A DNA stretch of 64,000 nucleotides from Massilia agri (lineage in GTDB: Bacteria; Pseudomonadota; Gammaproteobacteria; Burkholderiales; Burkholderiaceae_D), in contig NZ_JANUHA010000007.1 in assembly GCF_024753255.1 (NCBI RefSeq), positions 1 through 64,000 of the forward strand, in the 5' to 3' direction. Numbering within the stretch: position 1 is the stretch's first letter; each line of letters starts with the position of its first letter. Shown one piece after another: positions 10,810-19,512 of this stretch. The position numbers were made by a program, and so were the translations under genes. A model generated the notes under the pieces. The model was not told the origin of the DNA, searched no databases, and saw nothing but the letters and a program-made list of their open reading frames with translations.

Positions 10810-13032
10810 CTATGACGCTTGCCCGATCAGCGCAAGCAGGCCGCTGCGCACCTCTTCCCGCACGGCGCTCCAGTCGTTCAGGGCCTGCTGGCGCATCAGA
10901 CGCACACTCGGATACCAGGGGCTGTCGCGGCGCTCGCGCATCCAGCGCCAGTCGGCGACCCGCGGCAACAGGATCCAGACCGGGCGCCCGAGCGCTCCGG
11001 CCAGGTGGGCCACGCTGGTGTCGACCGACACCACCAGGTCGACCTCGTCGCACAGGGCCGCGGTATCGGTGAAGTCGTGCAGCAGCTCGGAGAAGCAGCG
11101 CACGTCGGGACGCGCGACCATCGCCTCGCGGTCGGCATCGCGGATGTCCTTCATCAGCGAGACGTAGTCCGGTCCTTCCGGCAGCATGGCCGCGAATTCG
11201 GAGAAAGCGATGCTGCGGCTGGCGTCGTTGCCGTGCGTGGGATTGCCGCTCCACACCAGGCCGACCCGCGGCGCGCGGCGTGGGCCCAGGACGTCGGCCC
11301 ACTGCGCGCGCCTGGCCGGATCGCTTTCCAGGTAACGCGGGAAGGCGGGGATCGTATCGACCTCCATCTCCAGCGCGAGCGGGATGCTCATCATGGGGCA
11401 CCAGTAGTCGGCAGGCGGCAATGCGGCGCCGCGCGGCAGCACCTCGCTCACGCCTTCAAGCGTGCCGAGCAGGCCGACCAGGGCGCGCTGGACCTCGAGG
11501 ACCACGGTCGCGCCGCGCGCCGCCAGCATGGGCGCGAAGCGGGCGCACTGCAGGGTATCGCCCAGGCCCTGTTCGGAACCAAGGACGATGGTCTTGCCCG
11601 CCAACGGCTGGCCGCGCCACAAGGGCAGCTTGAAATCGCGCTGGTCGATCGAGTTCTCGAAATGCACGGTCTTCCAGCGCCATTCGTGGTCGATCCAGCC
11701 CTGCTTGAAGTGGCCATGCTCCAGCTGCAGCAGGCTGCGGTTCCAGTAGGCGCCCGCCAGTTCCGGGTTGCGCTCGATCGCCGCGTTGTAGTCGGCAAGC
11801 GCACGCTCGTAGCGGCCGCAGGCGGCGTGCACGGTGCCCCGGTTCAGGTAGGGCTCGGCGCGCGCCGGATCCAGGGCGATGGCCTGGGCATAGCCGGCTT
11901 CGGCGTCCTCGTAACGCTTCATGTCCAGGTAAACATTGGCCCGGTTCTGGTGGGCCGTGTTCAGGTTCGGCGCAAGTTCGAGGGCGCGCTCGTGGGCCTC
12001 GAGCGCCTCGTCGAGGCGCTTCATGTCCTTCAGGATGGTGCCGCGCAGGTCGTGCGCGTGGGCGTCGTCCGGTTTCAGGCGCACCGCCATGTCGGCGCTG
12101 GCCAGGCCGGTCGCATAGTGCTTCAGCGAGCGCAGCACCGCTGCGCAGCCCTTGTAGGCCTCCTGGTAATCCTGCTTCAGCGCGAGCGCCCGTTGGGAGT
12201 CGGCCAGGGCGTCGTCGTAGCGCTTGAGGTGCTGCAGGACGGTCGACCGGTTGTGGTAGGCGCGCGCCAGCTGGGGATCGATGTCGATGGCGCGTCCGTA
12301 GCTGGCGAGCGCGGCGTCGTGCTCGCCGCGCGCGTGCTCGGCCACGCCGCGGTTGAACCACGCGTCGGCCGAGTGCGGATCGACGTGCAGCGCGGCGTCG
12401 AAGCAGCTGATCGCCTCGCCATAGCGCGCCAGGTCCTTGAGCGCATTGCCGCGGTTGTTCAGCAGGTCGACGTTGTGCGGGGCCAGCCCCAGCGCGCGCT
12501 CGTAGCTGTCCAGCGCTTCCTGGGCCCGCCCGAGGGCGCGCAGCACGGTGCCGCGGTTGTTGAGGGCCTCGATGTCCTCGGGATGGGCGGACAGCGCCAG
12601 GTCGTAGGCCTCGAGCGCTTCCTGGTGGCGTTCCATCGCCTGCAGCGCATTGGCGCGATTGTAGTGCAGGTCCGGGTGGTCGAAACCGAGCTCGAGCGCG
12701 CGACCATAGCTGGCGAGCGCCTGCTCGTGCTGGCCCATCTCTTTATAGGCATTGCCCAGGTCGAGGTGGGCGGGGGCGACGTCGGGATTGATGGCCAGCG
12801 CCGAACGCAGGAAGCCGGCGCCGCCGTCGTAGTTGCCGGTCTGGATCGCGATGATCCCGACATGGTGCAAGGCGCCGAAGTGGCGCGGCGCCAGGCGCAG
12901 GGTCTTCTCGTAGCAGTGCATCGCCTGTTCGATCCGGTTCTCGCGATGGAAAGCGAGTCCGTCCGCAAACATGGCATTTGCCTGGTCCTGGACCTGCCCG
13001 GCCTGGGTGGAGGAAGGAATCATGGGATGCAT
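10810..13032 (-). CDS. TPR-repeat protein with C-terminal GT9-like glycosyltransferase domain
   Basis: Protein of 740 residues. About residues 15-430 are a run of roughly twelve 34-residue TPR units (for example YNRANALQAMERHQEALEAY), a scaffold for binding proteins. The C-terminal 270 residues look like a heptosyltransferase/GT9-type GT-B fold, with GSEQGLGDTLQCARF, RVGLVWSGNP, and VVSVDTSVAHLAGALGRPVWIL near the sugar-nucleotide site. Similar TPR-transferase proteins are often found beside flagellin genes. It is divergent from fliC by 284 bases, which favours a role in filament glycosylation; that is inferred from position. No signal peptide, so it acts in the cytoplasm. The ATG at 13032 is used; another ATG three codons on is equally possible. 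Confidence 0.87.
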   Translation of the reverse strand: MHPMIPSSTQAGQVQDQANAMFADGLAFHRENRIEQAMHCYEKTLRLAPRHFGALHHVGIIAIQTGNYDGGAGFLRSALAINPDVAPAHLDLGNAYKEMGQHEQALASYGRALELGFDHPDLHYNRANALQAMERHQEALEAYDLALSAHPEDIEALNNRGTVLRALGRAQEALDSYERALGLAPHNVDLLNNRGNALKDLARYGEAISCFDAALHVDPHSADAWFNRGVAEHARGEHDAALASYGRAIDIDPQLARAYHNRSTVLQHLKRYDDALADSQRALALKQDYQEAYKGCAAVLRSLKHYATGLASADMAVRLKPDDAHAHDLRGTILKDMKRLDEALEAHERALELAPNLNTAHQNRANVYLDMKRYEDAEAGYAQAIALDPARAEPYLNRGTVHAACGRYERALADYNAAIERNPELAGAYWNRSLLQLEHGHFKQGWIDHEWRWKTVHFENSIDQRDFKLPLWRGQPLAGKTIVLGSEQGLGDTLQCARFAPMLAARGATVVLEVQRALVGLLGTLEGVSEVLPRGAALPPADYWCPMMSIPLALEMEVDTIPAFPRYLESDPARRAQWADVLGPRRAPRVGLVWSGNPTHGNDASRSIAFSEFAAMLPEGPDYVSLMKDIRDADREAMVARPDVRCFSELLHDFTDTAALCDEVDLVVSVDTSVAHLAGALGRPVWILLPRVADWRWMRERRDSPWYPSVRLMRQQALNDWSAVREEVRSGLLALIGQAS

Positions 13033-13202
13033 CCTGTTCTAGATAGTGGTGAGCCGGCTGCCTCGGCAGCCGTGGTGACGCTATATAGTATACGGGCAGC
13101 TAGTTTCCGCGTGGCAAAGAATCGCCGCAAGATTTGACATTCTTGTTGTGCGTGCCCGACATGTGGTCAAAGGGACAAAAGAGATGGTCCAGAAAAAATA
13201 TT

Positions 13203-13228
13203 TAAAGAAATTTCCGTGCGGCATTTAA
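13203..13228 (+). promoter_or_regulatory. Candidate sigma28 promoter for fliC
   Basis: TAAAGAAA at 13203-13210 and GCATTTAA at 13221-13228 resemble the sigma28 elements TAAAGTTT and GCCGATAA, but the spacer is 10 bases rather than 11 and the -10 element is only a partial match. Position (about 90 bases before the fliC start) is right for a late flagellar gene. The sigma28 gene is in this same locus. Confidence 0.4.
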
Positions 13229-13316
13229 TGAACTGCGGAAACTGGTCGCCTTGTACTTGTGAGAGCGCGAGATACCGCTGCTCCAATTGAATCCAACCAT
13301 TATCAGGAGCGTTATC

Positions 13317-14189
13317 ATGCTGAGCCTTCACACCAACGTTGCAACCCTCGCAGCACAGAATTCCCTGAGCAAGACCCAGAGCTCGCTGTCGACCTCGATG
13401 ACCCGCCTGTCGACCGGCTTCCGCATCAACTCGGCAATGGACGACGCCGCAGGCCTGCAGATCGCAACCCGCCTGAAAGCACAGACCAGCGGCATGGCCG
13501 TGGCAATGCGCAATACCCAGAACTCGACCTCCATGCTGCAGACCGCTGAAGGCGCGCTGGACGAAGTCAACAACATGCTGGTCCGCATGAAAGACCTGGC
13601 AACCCAGTCGGCCGACGCATCGTCGAACACCGACGACAAGAAAGCCATGCAGGCTGAATACGACAATCTGGGTAAAGAAATCCAGAACATCATGACGAAC
13701 ACCAAGTTCGGCGGCCAGACCCTGCTGAAAGCCGGCACCGTCGCTTCGGCCATGACCTTCCAGATCGGCTCGGACAGCTCGGAAACCATGTCGCTGAACC
13801 TGAGCGCAGACATGGGCGCAACCGGCGCCGTCTTCACCGCCCTGGGCAGCGCCTCGATCTATGCCGGCGCCACCGCCAGCACCGCGACCGCCGGTACCGA
13901 ACTGACCGGCGCGGCCACCGCCACCATCAACCTGCTGTCGACCGCGATCGACAAGGTCAGCTCGGTGCGTTCGAGCCTGGGTGCAACCGCCAACCGCCTC
14001 GACCACGTGTACAACAACCTGGCCAACATCAGCTCGAACACCAAGGCCGCAACCGGCCGCATCATGGACGTCGACTTCGCGACCGAAAGCGCGAACATGA
14101 CTTCCAAGCAGATGCTGATGCAAGCCAGCACCGCAATGCTGAAGCAGACCAACAGCATGTCCTCGATGGTCATGTCGCTCCTGCAGTAA
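13317..14189 (+). CDS. fliC: Flagellin, lateral-type N-terminus
   Basis: Filament subunit of 290 residues. The conserved D0/D1 N-terminus (MLSLHTNVATLAAQNSL, then LSTGFRINSAMDDAAGLQIA) and C-terminus (LDHVYNNLANIS and a final MLKQTNSMSSMVMSLLQ) surround a short, Ala/Thr-rich middle (about 165-205), so the filament has almost no outer domain. The opening LSLHTN is closer to lateral flagellins (LSIHTN) than to the usual INTN of primary flagellins. The start at 13317 is chosen over 13287 because AGGAG lies at 13305-13309. Ser/Thr-rich stretches in the middle could carry O-glycans, which fits the neighbouring transferase. Single transcription unit with its own terminator. Exported by the FlhA/FlhB apparatus with the FliS chaperone encoded in the same locus. 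Confidence 0.95.
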   Translation: MLSLHTNVATLAAQNSLSKTQSSLSTSMTRLSTGFRINSAMDDAAGLQIATRLKAQTSGMAVAMRNTQNSTSMLQTAEGALDEVNNMLVRMKDLATQSADASSNTDDKKAMQAEYDNLGKEIQNIMTNTKFGGQTLLKAGTVASAMTFQIGSDSSETMSLNLSADMGATGAVFTALGSASIYAGATASTATAGTELTGAATATINLLSTAIDKVSSVRSSLGATANRLDHVYNNLANISSNTKAATGRIMDVDFATESANMTSKQMLMQASTAMLKQTNSMSSMVMSLLQ

Positions 14190-14222
14190 TTTTTCCTCCT
14201 GGGCACAAGCTCAGGTAGTATC

Positions 14223-14260
14223 AAGGGGCCGGCCGGCAACGGTCGGCCCCTTTATCTTTT
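14223..14260 (+). terminator. Rho-independent terminator after fliC
   Basis: A 9-bp stem (14223-14231 with 14244-14252) of AAGGGGCCG type, followed by TTTATCTTTT. It separates fliC from the FliK-like gene, whose start codon is only 12 bases further on. Confidence 0.8.
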
Positions 14261-14271
14261 GGTAGACCGTC

Positions 14272-15126
14272 ATGGCCAGCATTCCGTCCATCGTTCCCCT
14301 CCTCCCGCCGGCCACGCCGCCGCTGAACGTCGGCGCGGTGGCCGCCGCCGCGCCGGTGGCGCTGGCGCCCTTCGACGCGGGAGACCCGCCCCTCCCCAGT
14401 TCCCAGCTGCTGCCGCAGGCGCCCGCTGCCGTCACGCCGGAGTCAAGCGGGGAAAGCGCCGCCATGCGTCCCGACCAGGTTTTCCTGGCGCGCCAGATGA
14501 GCTACCCGGCGGCCGACGGCCAGCGTCTGGCGGCATCCTGGCGTTCGATGGTGCGCAGCTATGGCGACCAGCTGGCCGACCGCGCGCTGCGCATGCACGT
14601 CGGCCAGCTGCCGCCCGCGGTGCTGGCGGCCAGTCAGGAGGGACGCATCCTGCGCCAGCCGGATGGTTCCCTGCCGCCGGACGCCTGGCGCTTCACCGTG
14701 CATGCGGGCGGCGCGCGCGACCAGCACCTGGATGTCATCCAGGACGAGGCCGACGGCCCATCCGGACGGCGCCGCCATGCGCGCGCGGCCCTGCGGCTGG
14801 AGCTGGAACTGGACGACGGAACGAAGGTGGTGCTGCAGGTCGAGCCGATCCCCGGCGGGCTGGCGCTGGAATTGTGCGCCCCCGATGCGCCCTCGCTTGC
14901 GCGCCTCAAGGCGCTGCAGCCGGTGCTGGAAGACGCCGTGGAACGCGCGGGCCTGAAGGTGCTGCGCTGGCGCTACCGCGACCGGCTGCCGCTGGCGCCC
15001 TCGCATGCGCGCCTGCAGGCGGGCGACGTGGTGCAGGTCCTGACCTTGCCGGTGTTCCGCGCGGTAGCCGAGCTGGCGCTGGCGCTGCCACGCGAAGGCG
15101 CGAAAGACGGCCCCGAAGTGAAATAG
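14272..15126 (+). CDS. Uncharacterised protein with a FliK-like C-terminal region
   Basis: Protein of 284 residues with no signal peptide. Residues 1-65 are Pro/Ala-rich and probably disordered. The second half contains ALRLELELDDGTKVVLQVE, then SLARLKALQPVLEDAV and ERAGLKVLRWRYRD. This strand-strand-helix-strand pattern is like the C-terminal substrate-switch domain of FliK hook-length proteins, but without the typical LGRVEV core. It lies between fliC and flhA, convergent with flhA. A second, more typical fliK is in the main operon. It may be a divergent FliK paralogue, an FlhB-interacting factor or an accessory protein of this secretion system. The resemblance is my reading by eye and is weak. 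Confidence 0.55.
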   Translation: MASIPSIVPLLPPATPPLNVGAVAAAAPVALAPFDAGDPPLPSSQLLPQAPAAVTPESSGESAAMRPDQVFLARQMSYPAADGQRLAASWRSMVRSYGDQLADRALRMHVGQLPPAVLAASQEGRILRQPDGSLPPDAWRFTVHAGGARDQHLDVIQDEADGPSGRRRHARAALRLELELDDGTKVVLQVEPIPGGLALELCAPDAPSLARLKALQPVLEDAVERAGLKVLRWRYRDRLPLAPSHARLQAGDVVQVLTLPVFRAVAELALALPREGAKDGPEVK

Positions 15127-15132
15127 GATTTC

Positions 15133-15175
15133 AAAAACGAAGCCCCGCTGAAATATTCTTTCAGCGGGGCTTTTT
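15133..15175. terminator. Bidirectional terminator between the FliK-like gene and flhA
   Basis: A perfect 14-bp stem (15140-15153 with 15159-15172) with a 5-base loop, A run on the left and T run on the right. It ends transcripts of both the rightward FliK-like gene and the leftward fliM-to-flhA operon. Confidence 0.9.
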
Positions 15176-15190
15176 CTATTTCAAACGCGT

Positions 15191-17293
15191 TTAACCGACC
15201 GTGCCGACGATGGAGACGTCGCGGTTCTCCGGAATCTCGTTATACGAGAGCACGTGCAGGCCCGGCGCGAACAGGCGCGCGTAACGCGCCAGCAGCGGGC
15301 GCACCTGCGGCAGCACCAGCAGCAGCGGCGGCGTGTGCTGGCCCTTCATCTGCTCGCGCGCGACCGGCATATTGATCTGCAGCTGGGACAGCAGCTGCGG
15401 GTCGATCGGGTAGTTATCGAGCGCCACCTTGCCGCCGCCGTTCTGGCGCGCCTGGTTGAGCGACCCGAGCAGCATGTTCTCGAGTTCGGCCGACAGGTTA
15501 AAGGCCGGCATGTCCTTCTTCTTGCCGAACAGGCCGGACACGATCTGGCGCCGCAGCGCGCAGCGCACCTCGGCCGCCAGCAGGATCGGGTCCTTGGTGG
15601 TCTCCGAACTGTCCAGCAAGGTGGTGGCGATCACCACGATGTCCTTCAGCGACACGCCCTCCTGCAGCAGCACGCGGAACACGCGCAGCAGCTGGGTGTG
15701 GGACAGCGCCTTTTCCAGCGCGCCCGCGAGCTTGGGCGACAGGGCCGTGAGGCGCTCGATGATGGCCGGCACGTCTTCGTGGCGGAACAGCTCGTGCAGG
15801 TATTCGCGCACCACCTTCGAGGCATGGGTCGCGATCGCGCTCGGCACCTCGACCACCTGGTAGCCCAGGCCCAGGGCGTGGCCCTTCTGGTCCGGGGTGA
15901 TCCAGGTGATCGCCATGCCGTAGGCCGGCTCGATGCCCGGGATGCCATCGAGTTCGCCGTAGACGTTGGGCGACGGGATCGCCATCAGGTGATCCGGCAT
16001 CACCTCGGCCTCGGCCACCACGGTGCCCGACAGGCTGATCGCGTACTGGGACGGGCGCAGGGCCAGGTCGTCGCGCACCGAGATGGCCGGCAGCAGCATG
16101 CCCATCTGCTCGGACAGGCTCTGGCGCACGCCCTTGATGCGTTTGGTCAGCGGCTCGCCCTGGGCCTTGTCCAGCATGCCGACCAGCTTGTAGCCCACCG
16201 CCACCGCCACCGGCTGCACCACCGGCAGCGCCTGCCAGTCGAGTTCCGGCGCGCGCTCGTCGCGCAGCGCCGCTTCGATCGCGGCGACGCCCGCATCGTC
16301 GGGGGCCTTGACGCGCTTGGTGAGCTTCCAGCCGACGTAGCCGACCACGCCCGCGAAAATGAAGAAGGTCAGGGTCGGCATGCCCGGCACCAGGCCGAGG
16401 ATGACCATCACGCCTGCGGCCGCGAACAGGACGGTCGGCTGGGCCAGCAGCTGGCCGCCGACCTGGTGTTCGAGGTCGCCCGACTCGCCGATGCGGGTCA
16501 CCAGGATCGCGGCCGCGGCCGACAGCAGCAGCGCCGGGATCTGGGCCACCAGGCCGTCACCGATGGTGAGAAGCGCATAGACCTTGAAGGCCTCGCCCAG
16601 CGGCAGGCCGTGCATCAGGGCGCCGATCGCGATGCCGCCCACCAGGTTGATGATGAGGATGAGGATCGAGGCGATGGCGTCGCCGCGCACGAACTTCGAA
16701 GCGCCGTCCATGGCGCCGTAGAAGTCGGCTTCGGCCGCCACGTCCTTGCGGCGCTGGGTCGCCTTGTCCTGGTTGATCAGGCCCGCGTTCAGGTCGGCGT
16801 CGATCGCCATCTGCTTGCCGGGCAGCGCATCCAGGGTGAAGCGCGCCGACACTTCCGAGATACGTTCCGCGCCCTTGGTCACCACGATGAAGTTGATGAT
16901 CATGAGGATCACGAACACCACCAGGCCGACCACGAAGTTGCCGCCGATGACGACGTTGGCGAAGGATTCGATCACATGGCCGGCCGCGTCCGGACCGTTA
17001 TGGCCATTGAGCAGCACCACGCGGGTCGAGGCCACGTTCAGCGCCAGGCGCATCAGGGTGGTGCCGAGGATCACGGTCGGGAAGACCGAGAAGTCGAGCG
17101 GCCGCTTGGCCGAGACCGAGACCAGGATCACGATCAGCGCCAGCACGATGTTGAACGTGAACAGCACGTCCAGCAGCACCGGCGGCAGCGGCAGCATGAT
17201 CATGGCCAGGAGCGCGATCAGGAAGACCGGCGCCGCGAACTTCTGGCGTTTCAGCTCCGCGATGAAAGCGTTGAAATTGGCAAAAGGACTCAT
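15191..17293 (-). CDS. flhA: Flagellar export gate protein FlhA
   Basis: Largest export-gate subunit, 700 residues. About eight membrane segments occupy residues 20-320; the large cytoplasmic domain (about 350-700) forms the nonameric ring that docks chaperone-substrate complexes. The FHIPEP family signature is intact in the first cytoplasmic loop (RISEVSARFTLDALPGKQM, then AIDADLNAGLI). Last gene of the leftward operon; its ATG overlaps the flhB stop by four bases, so the two are probably translationally coupled. Length and motifs are normal. Confidence 0.97.
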   Translation of the reverse strand: MSPFANFNAFIAELKRQKFAAPVFLIALLAMIMLPLPPVLLDVLFTFNIVLALIVILVSVSAKRPLDFSVFPTVILGTTLMRLALNVASTRVVLLNGHNGPDAAGHVIESFANVVIGGNFVVGLVVFVILMIINFIVVTKGAERISEVSARFTLDALPGKQMAIDADLNAGLINQDKATQRRKDVAAEADFYGAMDGASKFVRGDAIASILILIINLVGGIAIGALMHGLPLGEAFKVYALLTIGDGLVAQIPALLLSAAAAILVTRIGESGDLEHQVGGQLLAQPTVLFAAAGVMVILGLVPGMPTLTFFIFAGVVGYVGWKLTKRVKAPDDAGVAAIEAALRDERAPELDWQALPVVQPVAVAVGYKLVGMLDKAQGEPLTKRIKGVRQSLSEQMGMLLPAISVRDDLALRPSQYAISLSGTVVAEAEVMPDHLMAIPSPNVYGELDGIPGIEPAYGMAITWITPDQKGHALGLGYQVVEVPSAIATHASKVVREYLHELFRHEDVPAIIERLTALSPKLAGALEKALSHTQLLRVFRVLLQEGVSLKDIVVIATTLLDSSETTKDPILLAAEVRCALRRQIVSGLFGKKKDMPAFNLSAELENMLLGSLNQARQNGGGKVALDNYPIDPQLLSQLQINMPVAREQMKGQHTPPLLLVLPQVRPLLARYARLFAPGLHVLSYNEIPENRDVSIVGTVG

Positions 17294-18429
17294 GCAGAAA
17301 CCTCACTCAAATGCGATGGAACGACGACTTCATTGGGGAACCGCGGGGGCGCGTTGCGCCGGCCGGCACGGAAAGCGTTCAGTTGTAATACGTAGTTCAA
17401 TACCTGTGACACGGCCTGGTAGAGCTGCGCCGGAATCTGCTGCTGGACCTGGCTGGTGTTGTAGATCGCGCGCGCCAGCGGCGGCAAGGTCAGGGTCTCG
17501 ACCTTGTGTTCGAGCGCCACGCGCTTGATGTATAGGGCCATCTCGTCCACGCCCTTGGCCACGACGAAAGGCGCCTCGGCGCGCTTGGTGTCGTACTTCA
17601 GCGCCACCGCGTAGTGCTCGGGGTTGACGATCACCACGTCGGCGGTCGGCACGCTCTTTCTCACGCTGCGCTGGGCCAGCTGGTTCTGCAGCTGGCGGAT
17701 GCGCTGCTTCACCTCCGGCCGGCCTTCGCTGCTCTTGTGTTCCTCCTTGACTTCCTGCTTGCTCATCTTCTGGTTCTTGTTGAACATGAAGGACTGCACC
17801 GGCACGTCGATCAGGGCAAAGGCGATGAACACCGCCACCATGGCCATCAGGCCGTCCAGCATCAGGTTCGCGCCGCCCGCCAGCGCATCGCTCAGGGGCA
17901 GGCGCTGCAGCTCGAGGTAGGCCTTGTAGCTCGAGGTGCACACGTGGTACAGCACCAGGCCGAGCACGATGGCCTTGGCGGTGCTGGTCGCGAAACCGAC
18001 CCAATGCTGCTGTCCGAACAGCTTGCCCAGGTTGCTGACAGGGCTCAGGCGGCTGAACTTCGGCGCCAGGTTCTTGCTCGAGGCCACCAGGCCGCCCGGG
18101 AAGACACCGGCCGCGATGATCGCCACCGGCACCACCGCAAGCGGCAGCAGCATCTTCGCCATCAGCAGCAGCGCCGTCATGAATACCGTCGACATCGCAT
18201 GTTCCATCGCGCCCGCCTCGCCAAGCGGCACGAACACCATGCGGAACAGGGTGCGGAAGGATTCCAGGTAGCCCGGCAGCAGCATGGCGAACAGCTTGAG
18301 GCTCACCAGGATGCCCACCGCCGTCGCGAGATCGCGCGAACGCGCGACCTGGCCCTCGTCGCGCGCCTTCTTGAGCTTCTGCGCTGAGGGCTTTTCTGTC
18401 TTGTCGCCACCGGTGCCACTATCGGCCAT
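17290..18429 (-). CDS. flhB: Flagellar export switch protein FlhB
   Basis: Export-gate subunit of 379 residues that switches specificity from rod/hook to filament proteins. Four membrane segments lie in the first 215 residues. The cytoplasmic part carries the autocleavage site NPEHYAVALKYD (cleaved between Asn and Pro; NPTH in enteric bacteria). The N-terminus (KTEKPSAQKLKKARDEGQVARS) is typical of the family. It overlaps flhA by four bases and fliR by eleven, consistent with coupled translation in the fliM-to-flhA operon. It should work with one or both FliK-like proteins of this locus. Confidence 0.97.
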   Translation of the reverse strand: MADSGTGGDKTEKPSAQKLKKARDEGQVARSRDLATAVGILVSLKLFAMLLPGYLESFRTLFRMVFVPLGEAGAMEHAMSTVFMTALLLMAKMLLPLAVVPVAIIAAGVFPGGLVASSKNLAPKFSRLSPVSNLGKLFGQQHWVGFATSTAKAIVLGLVLYHVCTSSYKAYLELQRLPLSDALAGGANLMLDGLMAMVAVFIAFALIDVPVQSFMFNKNQKMSKQEVKEEHKSSEGRPEVKQRIRQLQNQLAQRSVRKSVPTADVVIVNPEHYAVALKYDTKRAEAPFVVAKGVDEMALYIKRVALEHKVETLTLPPLARAIYNTSQVQQQIPAQLYQAVSQVLNYVLQLNAFRAGRRNAPPRFPNEVVVPSHLSEVSA

Positions 18430-19204
18430 GCGCCATCCTCATCTGCTCTTGCAGCATCTCCAGGATCTGGTTGACCATCGCGACGTAGTGATCGGGCACG
18501 AAGCGCACCACCTGCACCAGCATCAGGAGACCGAACACCGTCACCAGCGAGAAGCCCAGCGAAAACAGGTTCAAACTCGGCGCGACCCGGTTCAGGAAAC
18601 CGAACCCGATCTGCACCACCATTGTCGAAAACACGATCGGCAGCGCCAGCAGCACCGCCGCGGAAAACACCCAGGCCAGGTTCAGCGCGATCGCCTCGAG
18701 CAGCATCGGCGCGAAGCCTGCGCCCACCCGCCAGGCCCTGAAGCTCTGCCCCACCACACCCATCAGCACCAGGTGGCCGTCGATCCCGAAGAACACCAGG
18801 ATCGCCAGCAGCGACAGCAGGCTGGAGACCACGTCCGACATCTGGCCGTTCACCGGGTCGTTCATCTGGGCCATCGAGAAGCCGACCTGGCTCGAGGTCA
18901 GGAAGCCCAGCATGCTGATGACGGCCATGGTGAACTGCAGGGCCAGGCCGAGCACGCCGCCGATCACGGCCTGCTCCATCATCGCTACGACGCCCGCCAG
19001 CGAGAAGGCATCGGGCATGGCGCCGCCGCTCGCCTGGGTCATCGGCAGCATCACGAAGCTGAGGGCCACCGCAAGCAGCGCGCGCAGCGGCATCGGCACC
19101 GAGCCCTCGCCCAGCACCGGGGCGGTGCTGAGCAGCGCCATGATGCGGCAGAAGGGCCACCACAGCGCATTAATCAGGGGCAGCAGGAAGCTGACCAGCT
19201 CCAT
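18419..19204 (-). CDS. fliR: Flagellar export gate protein FliR
   Basis: Integral membrane component of the FliPQR export channel, 261 residues with about six hydrophobic helices and the usual FliR/SctT length. It begins MELVSFLLPLINALWWPF and includes the TSSQVGFSMAQMNDP and FGFLNRVAPSLNLFSLGF regions typical of the family. It overlaps the flhB start and lies 16 bases after fliQ, in the canonical fliQ-fliR-flhB order. Confidence 0.95.
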   Translation of the reverse strand: MELVSFLLPLINALWWPFCRIMALLSTAPVLGEGSVPMPLRALLAVALSFVMLPMTQASGGAMPDAFSLAGVVAMMEQAVIGGVLGLALQFTMAVISMLGFLTSSQVGFSMAQMNDPVNGQMSDVVSSLLSLLAILVFFGIDGHLVLMGVVGQSFRAWRVGAGFAPMLLEAIALNLAWVFSAAVLLALPIVFSTMVVQIGFGFLNRVAPSLNLFSLGFSLVTVFGLLMLVQVVRFVPDHYVAMVNQILEMLQEQMRMAHGR

Positions 19205-19220
19205 CGGTTCGCGCTGCGCC

Positions 19221-19490
19221 CTAGGTCGCGAGCGTGGCCGCGCGCTGGAACACCGACACGCAGTAATCCATCAGCGTGGTCGTCATCCAGTGGCCGGCGA
19301 CGATCACCGCCAACAGGGTCACCACAAGGCGCGGCAGGAAGCTCAGGGTCTGTTCGTTGATCTGGGTAGCGGCCTGGAACAGGGCCACGATCAGGCCCAT
19401 GAGCAGGCCGGGCACCACCAGCACCAGGACCAGCAGCATCACGATCTGCAGGGCTTCGACCACCAGGTCGACAGCGACGTCGGGACTCAT
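19221..19490 (-). CDS. fliQ: Flagellar export gate protein FliQ
   Basis: Small hairpin membrane protein of 89 residues, four copies of which join FliP and FliR in the export channel. Two hydrophobic helices (about 13-38 and 50-75) flank a polar loop containing QAATQINEQTLSFLPRL, which is characteristic of FliQ/SctS. It lies 22 bases after fliP and 16 before fliR. Confidence 0.95.
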   Translation of the reverse strand: MSPDVAVDLVVEALQIVMLLVLVLVVPGLLMGLIVALFQAATQINEQTLSFLPRLVVTLLAVIVAGHWMTTTLMDYCVSVFQRAATLAT

Positions 19491-19512
19491 GTCTTTATCC
19501 GTTATCTCTATT

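Noticed and set aside
10819..13137. 772-residue open frame antisense to the TPR protein
   Set aside because: Repeats simply mirror the TPR units; the sense frame has clear TPR and glycosyltransferase motifs.
13203..13316. Sigma54 promoter upstream of fliC
   Set aside because: Nothing matched TGGCAC-N5-TTGC; the weak sigma28-like pair is a better candidate.
15254..17395. 713-residue open frame antisense to flhA
   Set aside because: His/Gln/Asp-rich shadow with no membrane or domain features; FlhA is certain.
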